Assembly: GCA_913009215.1 (NCBI GenBank)
Contig: CAJVXG010000113.1
Location: forward strand, 1-5,243
Source of the DNA: an uncultured Gammaproteobacteria bacterium
Lineage (GTDB): Bacteria; Pseudomonadota; Gammaproteobacteria; Acidiferrobacterales; CAJVXG01
Reading direction: 5' to 3'
Length of the DNA: 5,243 bases
The position numbers were made by a program, and so were the translations under genes. Shown here piece by piece: positions 1 to 5,236 of this stretch; position 1 is the stretch's first letter; each line of letters starts with the position of its first letter. The notes under the pieces are model-generated. The model had not been told where the DNA came from and ran no database searches. It was given only the letters and a program-made list of their open reading frames with translations.

Positions 1-271
1 GGCGAGGCGAAGGAAAAAGATCCCGTCTGCGGCATGGAGGTCTCCGCCGACACTGAATTGACCCATGAGCATGCCGGCACGACCTACCGCTTCTGTAGTG
101 AACATTGCCTGACGAAATTCAAGGCCGATCCGGCACAATACACCGGCGAGGCGAAGGAAAAAGATCCCGTCTGCGGCATGGAGGTCTCCGCCGACACTGA
201 ATTGACCCATGAGCATGCCGGCACGACCTACCGCTTCTGTAGTGAACATTGCCTGACGAAATTCAAGGCCG
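1..271. repeat. Tandem direct repeat, 144-bp period, encoding YHS domains
   Basis: Bases 1-127 are identical to 145-271, giving a period of 144 bp (48 codons). Each unit encodes one YHS domain plus its GEAKEK linker. The tails diverge after the shared stretch: DPAQYT in the first copy and APDDYP in the second, so the second is the terminal unit. The window begins exactly at a unit boundary, so further copies may lie upstream. Identity with no silent change points to very recent duplication or gene conversion, or to an assembly artefact. Confidence 0.93.
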
Positions 272-2601
272 CACCCGATGATTATCCGGGACCTGACAAG
301 GGTAAGGCGGCATCGTCTTGCTGCGGCGGTCATCATGGTCATAAATCGGCTGCTGGAGCCGGTGAACAGCCGCAGGATGCCGAATACACCTGTCCCATGC
401 ACCCGGAAATTGTGCAGGATCACCCTGGTGCCTGCCCCAAGTGCGGTATGGCCCTGGAAATAATGGGCGTACCGCTCGTTGCTACCAAGACTGAATACAC
501 CTGCCCCATGCACCCGGAAATCATACAGGACGAACCCGGCAGTTGCCCCAAATGCGGCATGGCCCTGGAGGCCGTCACGGTGGAGGCAGAAGAAGACACC
601 AGCGAACTGGACTATATGACCAAACGCTTCTGGATCAGTGCCGTGCTCGCCATTCCGGTGTTGTTCAGCGCCATGGCGGCCGAGTTCTGGCCCAGGCAGA
701 TGGCGGAAATCATCGACCCCAGTCTACGTCAGTGGCTTGAAATGGTGGTCTCAGCCCCGGTGATCGTCTGGGGAGGCTGGATTTTTTATGTGCGCGCCAT
801 ACAGTCGGTCATCACGCGCAATCTCAACATGTTTACCCTTATCGGACTCGGTGTATCGGTGGCCTATACCTATAGTGTAATTGCCACCGTCTTCCCCGGC
901 ATTTTTCCGCCCGAGGTGTTCAATGAGGTTGGCGTGGTGCCGGTCTATTTCGAGGCGGCGGCGGTGATTACCGCGCTGATATTGCTCGGACAGGTACTGG
1001 AACTGCGGGCGCGCAGTCAGACCAACGCCGCCATCAAGCTATTGTTGGGGCTGGCGCCCAAGACTGCGCGTATCGTCCGGGATGACGGCACGGAAGAGGA
1101 TATCCCGATGGAGCACGTGCAGGTGGGCGATACGCTGCGCGTGCGCCCCGGTGAAAAAATTCCGGTGGACGGCACGGTGCTCGATGGCGAAAGCCATGTC
1201 GATGAATCCATGGTCACCGGCGAGCCCATTCCGGTGACGAAGAACAAGGGAGAAAAACTTATTGGCGCCACGGTCAACGGTACCGGCAGTCTGATGATGC
1301 GCGCCGAGAAGGTGGGCGCCGACACCCTGCTGGCGCAGATCGTACAGATGGTGGCCGATGCCCAGCGTTCCCGGGCGCCGATCCAGAGGCTGGTCGATAT
1401 TGTTGCCGGGTACTTTGTACCCGTGGTCGTAGTCATTGCCATTATTACCTTTATCATTTGGGGCCTGTGGGGACCGGAGCCTGCGATTGCCTACGCCGTG
1501 ATCAATGCCGTGGCGGTATTGATCATCGCCTGTCCCTGCGCGTTGGGGCTGGCGACGCCCATGTCCATTATGGTCGGTACCGGTAAAGGCGCGATGATGG
1601 GGGTGTTGTTCAAGAATGCCGAGGCACTGGAGGTATTGCGAAAAGTGGACACCCTTGTCGTCGATAAGACGGGTACGTTGACGGAAGGAAAACCGAAACT
1701 GGTTTCTGTGGTGGCAATAGACGGCTTTCATGAAAACGAAACATTGCGCCTGGCGGCCAGCCTGGAGCGGGCCAGCGAACACCCGTTGGCCGAAGCGATA
1801 GTACGGGGTGCCGAGGAGCGCGATACCGAGCTGGTCAAAACCGATGACTTCCAGTCTGTCACCGGCAAGGGTGTGACCGGCACGGTGGACGGCCATACTG
1901 TGGCGCTCGGTAACATCAAACTGCTCACAGACCTCGGTATCGATGCCGGAGACCTGCCGCAACAGGCCGATACCCTGCGTGCCGATGGTCAAACGGTCAT
2001 GCTGTTGGCGATAGACAACAAGGCCGCCGGGTTGATCGGCGTGGCCGATCCCATTAAGGAGTCCACGCCGGAAGCGATTGCCGATCTCCACAAAGAGGGG
2101 CTCAAGGTGGTGATGTTGACCGGCGACAGCCGCAAGACCGCCGAAGTGGTGGCCGCCAAGCTGGATATTGATGATGTCCAGGCCGAAGTATTACCGGACC
2201 AAAAGGCCTCCATTGTTAAACAACTTCAGGCCGAGGGCCGGGTAGTGGCGATGGCCGGTGACGGCATTAACGATGCCCCGGCGCTGGCTCAGGCCCAGGT
2301 CGGTATCGCCATGGGCACCGGTACCGATGTTGCCATGGAGAGCGCCGGCGTTACCCTGGTGAAGGGCGATCTGCGCGGTATAGTCCGGGCTCGACGACTG
2401 AGTCGCGCCACCATGCGTAATATTCGTCAGAACCTGTTTTTTGCATTTATCTATAACACCGCTGGGGTGCCCGTTGCGGCAGGGGTGCTGTATCCGATAT
2501 TCGGACTTTTGTTGTCACCGATTATTGCTGCCGCCGCCATGAGTTTCAGCTCGGTGTCGGTGATTATCAATGCCCTGCGCTTACGTCGGGTAAAACTATG
2601 A
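1..2601 (+). CDS. Cu(I)-transporting P1B-1 type ATPase with tandem YHS and HMBD metal-binding domains (5' partial)
   Basis: The product is an inner-membrane ATPase expected to export Cu(I), possibly also Ag(I), from the cytoplasm. Counting codons from base 1, two YHS domains come first (Cys 10/32/36 and 58/80/84), then a CCGGHHGH linker (107-114) and two CPMHPE...CPKCGMALE heavy-metal-binding domains (129-153, 166-190). The ATPase core follows: actuator TGE (406-408), CPC in the sixth membrane helix (511-513), DKTGT with phosphorylated Asp555, the nucleotide-domain HP pair (His594), and GDGIND (753-758). The P1B-1 signatures are exact: CPCx6P, Nx6YNx4P (Tyr818-Asn819) and Px6MxxSS (Met847, Ser850-851). 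About eight membrane helices are visible. The frame is open from base 1 and has no plausible start there; the ATG at 34 lies inside the conserved CGM of a YHS motif, so the true start is upstream. No HMA domain is visible. The next gene starts 53 nt downstream. SilP/CopB-like naming is possible, but I assign no symbol. Confidence 0.95.
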   Translation, partial: GEAKEKDPVCGMEVSADTELTHEHAGTTYRFCSEHCLTKFKADPAQYTGEAKEKDPVCGMEVSADTELTHEHAGTTYRFCSEHCLTKFKAAPDDYPGPDKGKAASSCCGGHHGHKSAAGAGEQPQDAEYTCPMHPEIVQDHPGACPKCGMALEIMGVPLVATKTEYTCPMHPEIIQDEPGSCPKCGMALEAVTVEAEEDTSELDYMTKRFWISAVLAIPVLFSAMAAEFWPRQMAEIIDPSLRQWLEMVVSAPVIVWGGWIFYVRAIQSVITRNLNMFTLIGLGVSVAYTYSVIATVFPGIFPPEVFNEVGVVPVYFEAAAVITALILLGQVLELRARSQTNAAIKLLLGLAPKTARIVRDDGTEEDIPMEHVQVGDTLRVRPGEKIPVDGTVLDGESHVDESMVTGEPIPVTKNKGEKLIGATVNGTGSLMMRAEKVGADTLLAQIVQMVADAQRSRAPIQRLVDIVAGYFVPVVVVIAIITFIIWGLWGPEPAIAYAVINAVAVLIIACPCALGLATPMSIMVGTGKGAMMGVLFKNAEALEVLRKVDTLVVDKTGTLTEGKPKLVSVVAIDGFHENETLRLAASLERASEHPLAEAIVRGAEERDTELVKTDDFQSVTGKGVTGTVDGHTVALGNIKLLTDLGIDAGDLPQQADTLRADGQTVMLLAIDNKAAGLIGVADPIKESTPEAIADLHKEGLKVVMLTGDSRKTAEVVAAKLDIDDVQAEVLPDQKASIVKQLQAEGRVVAMAGDGINDAPALAQAQVGIAMGTGTDVAMESAGVTLVKGDLRGIVRARRLSRATMRNIRQNLFFAFIYNTAGVPVAAGVLYPIFGLLLSPIIAAAAMSFSSVSVIINALRLRRVKL
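385..570. repeat. Diverged in-gene duplication of the heavy-metal-binding (CPMHPE) domain
   Basis: Two 25-codon units at 385-459 and 496-570 (111-bp offset) both read YTCPMHPEI..QD.PG.CPKCGMALE. Each supplies two cysteines and a histidine plus methionines suited to soft metal ions. The DNA copies differ at several silent and replacement positions, so this duplication is older than the YHS one. Confidence 0.85.
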
Positions 2602-2638
2602 TCCTGGGCGGGTGTTACTCGTCAGGACAAACAAGGAT

Positions 2639-2644
2639 AAGGGA
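2639..2644 (+). promoter_or_regulatory. Ribosome binding site for the ICMT-like gene
   Basis: AAGGGA lies 10 nt before the ATG at 2655. A second purine run, AAGGA (2633-2637), lies 8 nt before an out-of-frame start-stop ATGTAA at 2646-2651. No terminator is visible in the 53-nt gap after the ATPase stop, which fits co-transcription. Confidence 0.6.
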
Positions 2645-2654
2645 CATGTAAACA

Positions 2655-3338
2655 ATGGGACACGATAGCTTCGCATACGGGATGTGGGTGATCGCGGCGT
2701 TTAATGTCGGTTTGTTTCTGTTTTTTATTCTGAGTTTTATCAAACCCAAAAGCCCTCTGGAGTGGCGCAATATGGGTGTTGTCACCGCATTTCTGGTGGC
2801 TTTGTTTGCCGAGATGTATGGCTTTCCATTAACGATCTATTTGCTGACGGGTTGGCTCGGTGAGGCCTATCCGGTATTGCAACCCTTTAATCATAAATAT
2901 GGCCATTTATGGGTAGTGGTATTCGGTGGTTCGACTTTTGCCTGGGCGCTGGTGATGGCGGCCAGCCTGGTGTTATTAATCGCTGGCTACAATCTGATGT
3001 CAAAGGGTTGGCGCCAGATCCATGCCGTCCGAGACGTCCTGGTTACGGATGGTGTTTATGCCTATGCCCGGCATCCGCAATATACCGGTTTGTTTCTTAT
3101 GATTATCGGTTTTCTGGTGCAATGGCCAACATTATTAACGGTGTTGATGGCGCCAATCCTGATGTACGCCTACGTGCGTCTGGCACGTCGGGAAGAAAAG
3201 GCGATGTTGGAACAATTTGGCCAGGACTATAGCAATTATGCCAGGAAAACCCCGGCCTTCTTTCCGCCATTGGATCAATGGAAGGCCTTCCTGTGGGCGC
3301 CGATTAGCAAAGCGCGTGACACCCAGGGGGGAATGTAA
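2655..3338 (+). CDS. Isoprenylcysteine carboxyl methyltransferase (ICMT)-like integral membrane protein
   Basis: This 227-residue hydrophobic protein has about five membrane segments (roughly residues 8-30, 42-64, 85-112, and a helical hairpin in 143-176). Its C-terminal half carries the ICMT/PEMT superfamily signature: RHPQYTG (Arg139-His140-Pro141) followed by RREEK (residues 178-182, with Glu180-Glu181) and FGQDYSNYARKTPAFFP. In characterised relatives these regions bind S-adenosylmethionine and sit at the membrane face. Bacteria lack prenylated CAAX proteins, so the real substrate is unknown, and methyltransfer itself is an inference. The start at 2655 is supported by the ribosome binding site, and the next gene overlaps by one base (TAATG). 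Its position between a copper ATPase and a YHS protein suggests a role in metal resistance or envelope modification. Family call is fairly sure; function is not. Confidence 0.82.
   Translation: MGHDSFAYGMWVIAAFNVGLFLFFILSFIKPKSPLEWRNMGVVTAFLVALFAEMYGFPLTIYLLTGWLGEAYPVLQPFNHKYGHLWVVVFGGSTFAWALVMAASLVLLIAGYNLMSKGWRQIHAVRDVLVTDGVYAYARHPQYTGLFLMIIGFLVQWPTLLTVLMAPILMYAYVRLARREEKAMLEQFGQDYSNYARKTPAFFPPLDQWKAFLWAPISKARDTQGGM
3325..3331 (+). promoter_or_regulatory. Ribosome binding site for the small YHS protein
   Basis: AGGGGGG lies 6 nt before the ATG at 3338, inside the last codons of the preceding gene. The stop TAA (3336-3338) shares its last base with the start, which favours translational coupling by re-initiation. 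Confidence 0.65.
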
Positions 3339-3598
3339 TGTCAGGTTTACTGACATTCCTGCTATTCGCCGGTTTGTTCTACGTCATGATGCGCTTTGGT
3401 TGTGGCGCCCACATGACCCACGGACACGGCGATAAAACGGATCATAAAGACCCGGTTTGCGGTATGCAGGTAGACCCGCAACAGGGTTATGGCAAGGTTT
3501 TCCAGGGCCGGCTTTACCGCTTTTGTTCGAAGGACTGTCTTGAGAAGTTCGACCAGGACCCTGAGCAGTATCTTAAAAAAGGAGGTGATGAATCATGA
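3338..3598 (+). CDS. Membrane-anchored YHS domain protein
   Basis: This 86-residue protein has an N-terminal hydrophobic helix (about residues 3-20), a short His-rich spacer (GCGAHMTHGHG, 21-31) and one YHS domain from residue 37. The domain has the family's three cysteines in DPVCGM (Cys41) and YRFCSKDC (Cys63, Cys67), and ends in the usual FDQDPEQYL. YHS domains are small treble-clef-like metal-binding modules often linked to copper or heavy-metal ATPases. The domain closely resembles those at the front of the ATPase in this window, so it may act as a membrane-tethered metal donor or buffer; that is inference. It overlaps the preceding gene by one base and the following gene by four (ATGA). 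It could face either side of the membrane, since the short helix could be an anchor or an uncleaved signal. Confidence 0.88.
   Translation: MSGLLTFLLFAGLFYVMMRFGCGAHMTHGHGDKTDHKDPVCGMQVDPQQGYGKVFQGRLYRFCSKDCLEKFDQDPEQYLKKGGDES
3579..3589 (+). promoter_or_regulatory. Exceptionally strong Shine-Dalgarno, full anti-SD match
   Basis: AAGGAGGTGAT is an 11-nt perfect complement of the usual bacterial 16S rRNA 3' tail (AUCACCUCCUU). The GGAGG core ends 9 nt before the ATG at 3595. It sits inside the last codons of the YHS gene, where it encodes Lys-Gly-Gly-Asp, so the two functions share the same bases. It settles the start of the next gene. Confidence 0.88.
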
Positions 3599-3861
3599 AA
3601 ACGGGTATTTCTTTATTGGCAGTTGGACACGCCAGCAGTTTGTTACTGACCATCAGTTATTTGCTCTGTGTTGGTTTTGATCTGTTGTTCCCGGAGTACG
3701 CCATGTTTGAAACCTGGCGCAATTTACTACCAGGCTTTGAATGGTTAACCTGGAAGGGTTTCCTTATCGGTTTGGCGGAGAGTTATGGCTATGGCTGGTA
3801 TTTTGCCCTGGTGTGGGTGCCGATTTACAATTTTGTGGCGGCCAGAGCAAGTAAATCCTGA
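3595..3861 (+). CDS. Small two-helix membrane protein, DUF5676-like
   Basis: This 88-residue protein has two predicted membrane helices (about residues 8-30 and 55-80). The central segment has GFDLLFPEYAMFETW, then LLPGFEWLTWKGFLIGLAES and a C-terminal WVPIYNF. I recognise this pattern as the DUF5676 family of small membrane proteins, often found next to YHS and copper-ATPase genes; the assignment is from memory of the family. No catalytic motif is visible, and it has a single cysteine (in the first helix). It starts inside the stop of the YHS gene (ATGA, 3595-3598) behind a very strong ribosome binding site, so high translation is likely. A partner or accessory role in the metal-export operon is plausible but unproven. 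Its stop (3859-3861) directly abuts the ATG of the decayed gene that follows. Confidence 0.78.
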   Translation: MKTGISLLAVGHASSLLLTISYLLCVGFDLLFPEYAMFETWRNLLPGFEWLTWKGFLIGLAESYGYGWYFALVWVPIYNFVAARASKS

Positions 3862-4140
3862 ATGAAACGGTATTTACCACCTGTTTACTGTCGTTATTTT
3901 GTTTTTATCCGGGGTGTTCGCCGTGCATGCGGACGCCCGTGGTGATCGATTGTTCATGGAACATAGCAAAATCAAATGACGCAGTTACAGCAAGAATATT
4001 TTCATAGAGGCACGTTGGCGGAAGAAGCCGGTTTATATTTTTATTTATGCCGATCATAGTCTGCATTGTAAATCTTGCAGGTATCTGCACACAGTAGAAA
4101 AGTGATACTGAAGGAAAAACCGGGGATTGTTGGTGATTTC
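3862..4140 (+). pseudogene. Decayed secreted thioredoxin-fold protein gene (multiple lesions)
   Basis: The ATG at 3862 follows the previous stop directly. Its frame gives MKRYL and then needs removal of one base near 3877-3882. After that, frame 3863 reads HLFTVVILFLSGVFAVHADA, a good signal peptide with an AxA-like cleavage site. An in-frame TGA at 3977-3979 falls where related thioredoxin-like (DUF255-type) proteins often carry Trp before a RSYS-like motif, so TGG to TGA is likely. The same frame continues through EARWRKKPVYIFIYAD and HSLHCKSCRYLHTVEK, which resembles the first strand and CxxC region of a thioredoxin fold. It stops at 4103, while frame 4102 carries on as VILKEKPGIVGDF to a TAG at 4141. 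A third shift would add RNLILVND. No intact reading exists, so this is probably inactivated, although sequencing errors could mimic it. The family call rests on pattern only. Confidence 0.6.
3912..3938. other. Inverted repeat / RNA hairpin without a T-tract
   Basis: GGGTGTTCGC (3912-3921) pairs with GCGGACGCCC (3929-3938) around a 7-nt loop, giving 10 pairs of which two are G-U. No T run follows on either strand, so it is not a canonical intrinsic terminator. It begins about 50 nt after the operon's last intact stop and could shield the mRNA 3' end. It also overlaps the decayed signal-peptide codons, so it may be chance. Confidence 0.45.
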
Positions 4141-4147
4141 TAGAAAC

Positions 4148-4161
4148 TTGATCCTTGTCAA
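4148..4161. promoter_or_regulatory. FNR/ANR-like binding site
   Basis: TTGAT-CCTT-GTCAA matches 9 of 10 defined positions of the FNR consensus (TTGAT-N4-ATCAA), and its GTCAA half is a form common in ANR/DNR-type sites. Its centre (4154.5) is about 40 bp before the start point expected from TATAAG at 4182-4187, close to the -41.5 spacing of class II activated promoters. This suggests oxygen- or redox-dependent activation of the PAS-LuxR gene. It overlaps a stretch that might be the 3' end of the decayed thioredoxin-like gene. Confidence 0.55.
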
Positions 4162-4181
4162 TGATGTATTGTCATTAATTA

Positions 4182-4187
4182 TATAAG
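4182..4187 (+). promoter_or_regulatory. Possible -10 element of the PAS-LuxR gene promoter
   Basis: TATAAG sits in an AT-rich run (TTAATTATATAAGG). No good -35 hexamer lies 16-18 nt upstream: TTGTCA at 4155-4160 is 21 nt away. That is what an activator-dependent class II promoter would look like with the FNR-like box over the -35 region. A start near 4194 would give a leader of about 90 nt. TATATA (4180-4185) is an alternative. Confidence 0.4.
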
Positions 4188-4222
4188 GTACCAATGGGTC
4201 GGTTTTAACCACTATTTTTCTG

Positions 4223-4236
4223 TATACGTACGTATA
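4223..4236. promoter_or_regulatory. Perfect 14-bp palindrome, candidate operator
   Basis: TATACGTACGTATA is a gapless perfect palindrome lying 48 nt before the GTG start, probably downstream of the transcription start. With no loop it makes a poor RNA hairpin, so a dimeric DNA-binding protein is the more natural reader, perhaps the LuxR-type regulator itself. The protein is unknown. Confidence 0.45.
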
Positions 4237-4243
4237 TGGAGAG

Positions 4244-4264
4244 CGAGGAAGGAGAACTTCCTTG
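4244..4264 (+). other. Leader hairpin just upstream of the PAS-LuxR start
   Basis: CGAGGAAG (4244-4251) pairs with CTTCCTTG (4257-4264) around a GAGAA loop: eight pairs, one of them G-U. It contains a decoy AAGGAG and ends 8 nt before the real AAAGGA ribosome binding site. It could affect mRNA stability or ribosome loading. No T-tract follows, so it is not a terminator. Confidence 0.4.
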
Positions 4265-4272
4265 AGACACTG

Positions 4273-4278
4273 AAAGGA
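4273..4278 (+). promoter_or_regulatory. Ribosome binding site that decides the GTG start
   Basis: AAAGGA lies 6 nt before GTG 4285-4287. An ATG at 4283 overlaps that GTG, but its frame ends after four codons (TAG at 4295-4297), so GTG is the working start. The PAS frame is open further upstream but offers no ATG or GTG there. Confidence 0.65.
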
Positions 4279-4284
4279 AACCAT

Positions 4285-4935
4285 GTGCCCAACCTAGCTG
4301 ATCTGCTCTTTCGTGCCGTAGATGGCGTATTTGCCGTCGATGCCAAGCAGCGCATCATCTACTGGAATAATGCCTGCGAGCAACTACTGGGTATTCCAAG
4401 AAAGCAGGCCCTGGGCAAACCATGTAGTGAGATCGTACGGGGCAAGGACCCCGCGGGGCAGCCGTTTTGTGGTGGGGGTTGCTGCGCCAGTTTGGCCCAA
4501 GGATGGGACGGTCCCAAGATATTCCCCTTGCGTGCCCGTGATGGTGAAGGTAACGAACTAAGGCTTTCTGTAAGTATCGTCTTAGTGCCCTCCCGACGCG
4601 AGAACTGTTGGACCTGTGTCCATTTGTTACACCGCGGAGATGCCGTGGATATGCTCGAGATTTTAGAGTACCAAATACCACAAAAACAGCATGCGATGAA
4701 GCATATGAATGATGATAAAGGCGTCACTGTAGGCGATCCGAGTTCACCGCTGACGCCCAGGGAACAGGAAATTCTGGAATTACTCGCTGAAGGCCTGCGA
4801 GTCTCGACGATGGCTCAACTCTTGAACATCAGTCCGGTAACGATACGCAACCACGTGCAACATATCGAAACTAAATTGGGAGTGCACAGCCAGGTTGAGA
4901 CGGTGGCCTACGCCTACCGGCACAACCTCGTTTAA
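4285..4935 (+). CDS. PAS domain - LuxR-type HTH transcriptional regulator
   Basis: This 216-residue cytoplasmic protein has an N-terminal PAS domain (about residues 3-115; FAVDAKQRIIYWNNACEQLLG, with a YWN motif at 26-28). A linker follows (116-152), then a LuxR/GerE-type helix-turn-helix (about 154-214; LTPREQEILELLAEG, then ISPVTIRNHVQHIETKLGVHS). It is a one-component sensor without receiver or kinase domains. The PAS part is cysteine-rich: Cys31, 47, 62, 66, 67, 108 and 111, including CGGGCC (62-67) and CWTC (108-111). That suggests redox, metal or cofactor sensing, though the ligand is not known. The GTG start is chosen from the AAAGGA site. An FNR-like box, a palindrome and a leader hairpin precede it, so its own expression seems tightly controlled. 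The DsrE-like gene starts 31 nt downstream. Likely targets are nearby genes, but this is inferred from position alone. Confidence 0.88.
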   Translation: MPNLADLLFRAVDGVFAVDAKQRIIYWNNACEQLLGIPRKQALGKPCSEIVRGKDPAGQPFCGGGCCASLAQGWDGPKIFPLRARDGEGNELRLSVSIVLVPSRRENCWTCVHLLHRGDAVDMLEILEYQIPQKQHAMKHMNDDKGVTVGDPSSPLTPREQEILELLAEGLRVSTMAQLLNISPVTIRNHVQHIETKLGVHSQVETVAYAYRHNLV

Positions 4936-4966
4936 CGCTGCATTAGGAAATTGAGTGTAAATTTAT

Positions 4967-5236
4967 ATGAAAAAGCTTGCCGTTCTCATCTGTGATAGAC
5001 AAAGTGAGGCACTGCGGATGTCGGTAGGCTTGACGCTTGTAGATGATATTGTTGATGTATTTGTGCTCGACGTTGAGTTAGAGCAGACCGAGGAAAATAA
5101 GTTAAATCTCGAATTAATGAAAGAGGTGGACATGAATACCTACTCTAACAACGCAGCAAACAAGTCCATGACATACCTGCCAATTGAAGAAATTGCAAAC
5201 AAACTGGTGGCCTATGATCATGTATTGGCATACTGA
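4967..5236 (+). CDS. Small DsrE/TusD-fold-like protein
   Basis: The 89-residue product looks soluble: KKLAVLICDRQSEALRMSVG forms a first strand and helix, VDDIVDVFVLD a second strand, then a Glu-rich helix, NTYSNN, and IEEIANKLVAYDHVLAY at the C-terminus. The order resembles small DsrE-like proteins of sulfur-relay and sulfur-oxidising gene sets, but this is pattern recognition without a search. Its only cysteine is Cys9, so the usual later active-site cysteine of sulfur carriers is missing and sulfur transfer is doubtful. The start is ATG 4967, with only a weak GAG-type ribosome binding site; an upstream GTG in the same frame (4955) runs straight into TAA. It may be co-transcribed with the PAS-LuxR gene, 31 nt upstream. 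Base composition is markedly lower in GC than the ATPase. It could also be a lineage-specific protein of another small alpha/beta fold. Confidence 0.65.
   Translation: MKKLAVLICDRQSEALRMSVGLTLVDDIVDVFVLDVELEQTEENKLNLELMKEVDMNTYSNNAANKSMTYLPIEEIANKLVAYDHVLAY

Noticed and set aside
1..271. CRISPR-like or transposon repeat interpretation of the 144-bp units
   Set aside because: The repeats are adjacent, in frame and each encodes a YHS domain; there are no spacers, terminal inverted repeats or transposase.
1039..2091. Long antisense open frame (350 codons) within the ATPase gene
   Set aside because: It lies wholly opposite a fully recognisable P-type ATPase frame, has no domain pattern and is low-complexity Arg/His-rich, as expected from a shadow of GC-rich coding sequence.
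2602..2627. TCCTG...CAGGA inverted repeat after the ATPase stop as a terminator
   Set aside because: The stem is only five pairs with a 16-nt loop and no T-tract follows, so it does not support termination.
3977..3979. TGA read as selenocysteine in the thioredoxin-like remnant
   Set aside because: The TGA is far from the CxxC active-site region, and further frameshifts downstream show general decay, so a nonsense mutation is simpler.
3905..4284. Two minus-strand open frames (3905-4090 and 4054-4284)
   Set aside because: Neither shows a recognisable family. They overlap each other, the decayed gene and the regulator's control region, and the second starts inside the CATG at the regulator start.
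4355..4727. Minus-strand open frames opposite the PAS-LuxR gene
   Set aside because: They overlap the entire PAS domain frame, whose PAS and HTH motifs are clear, and have no recognisable domains.
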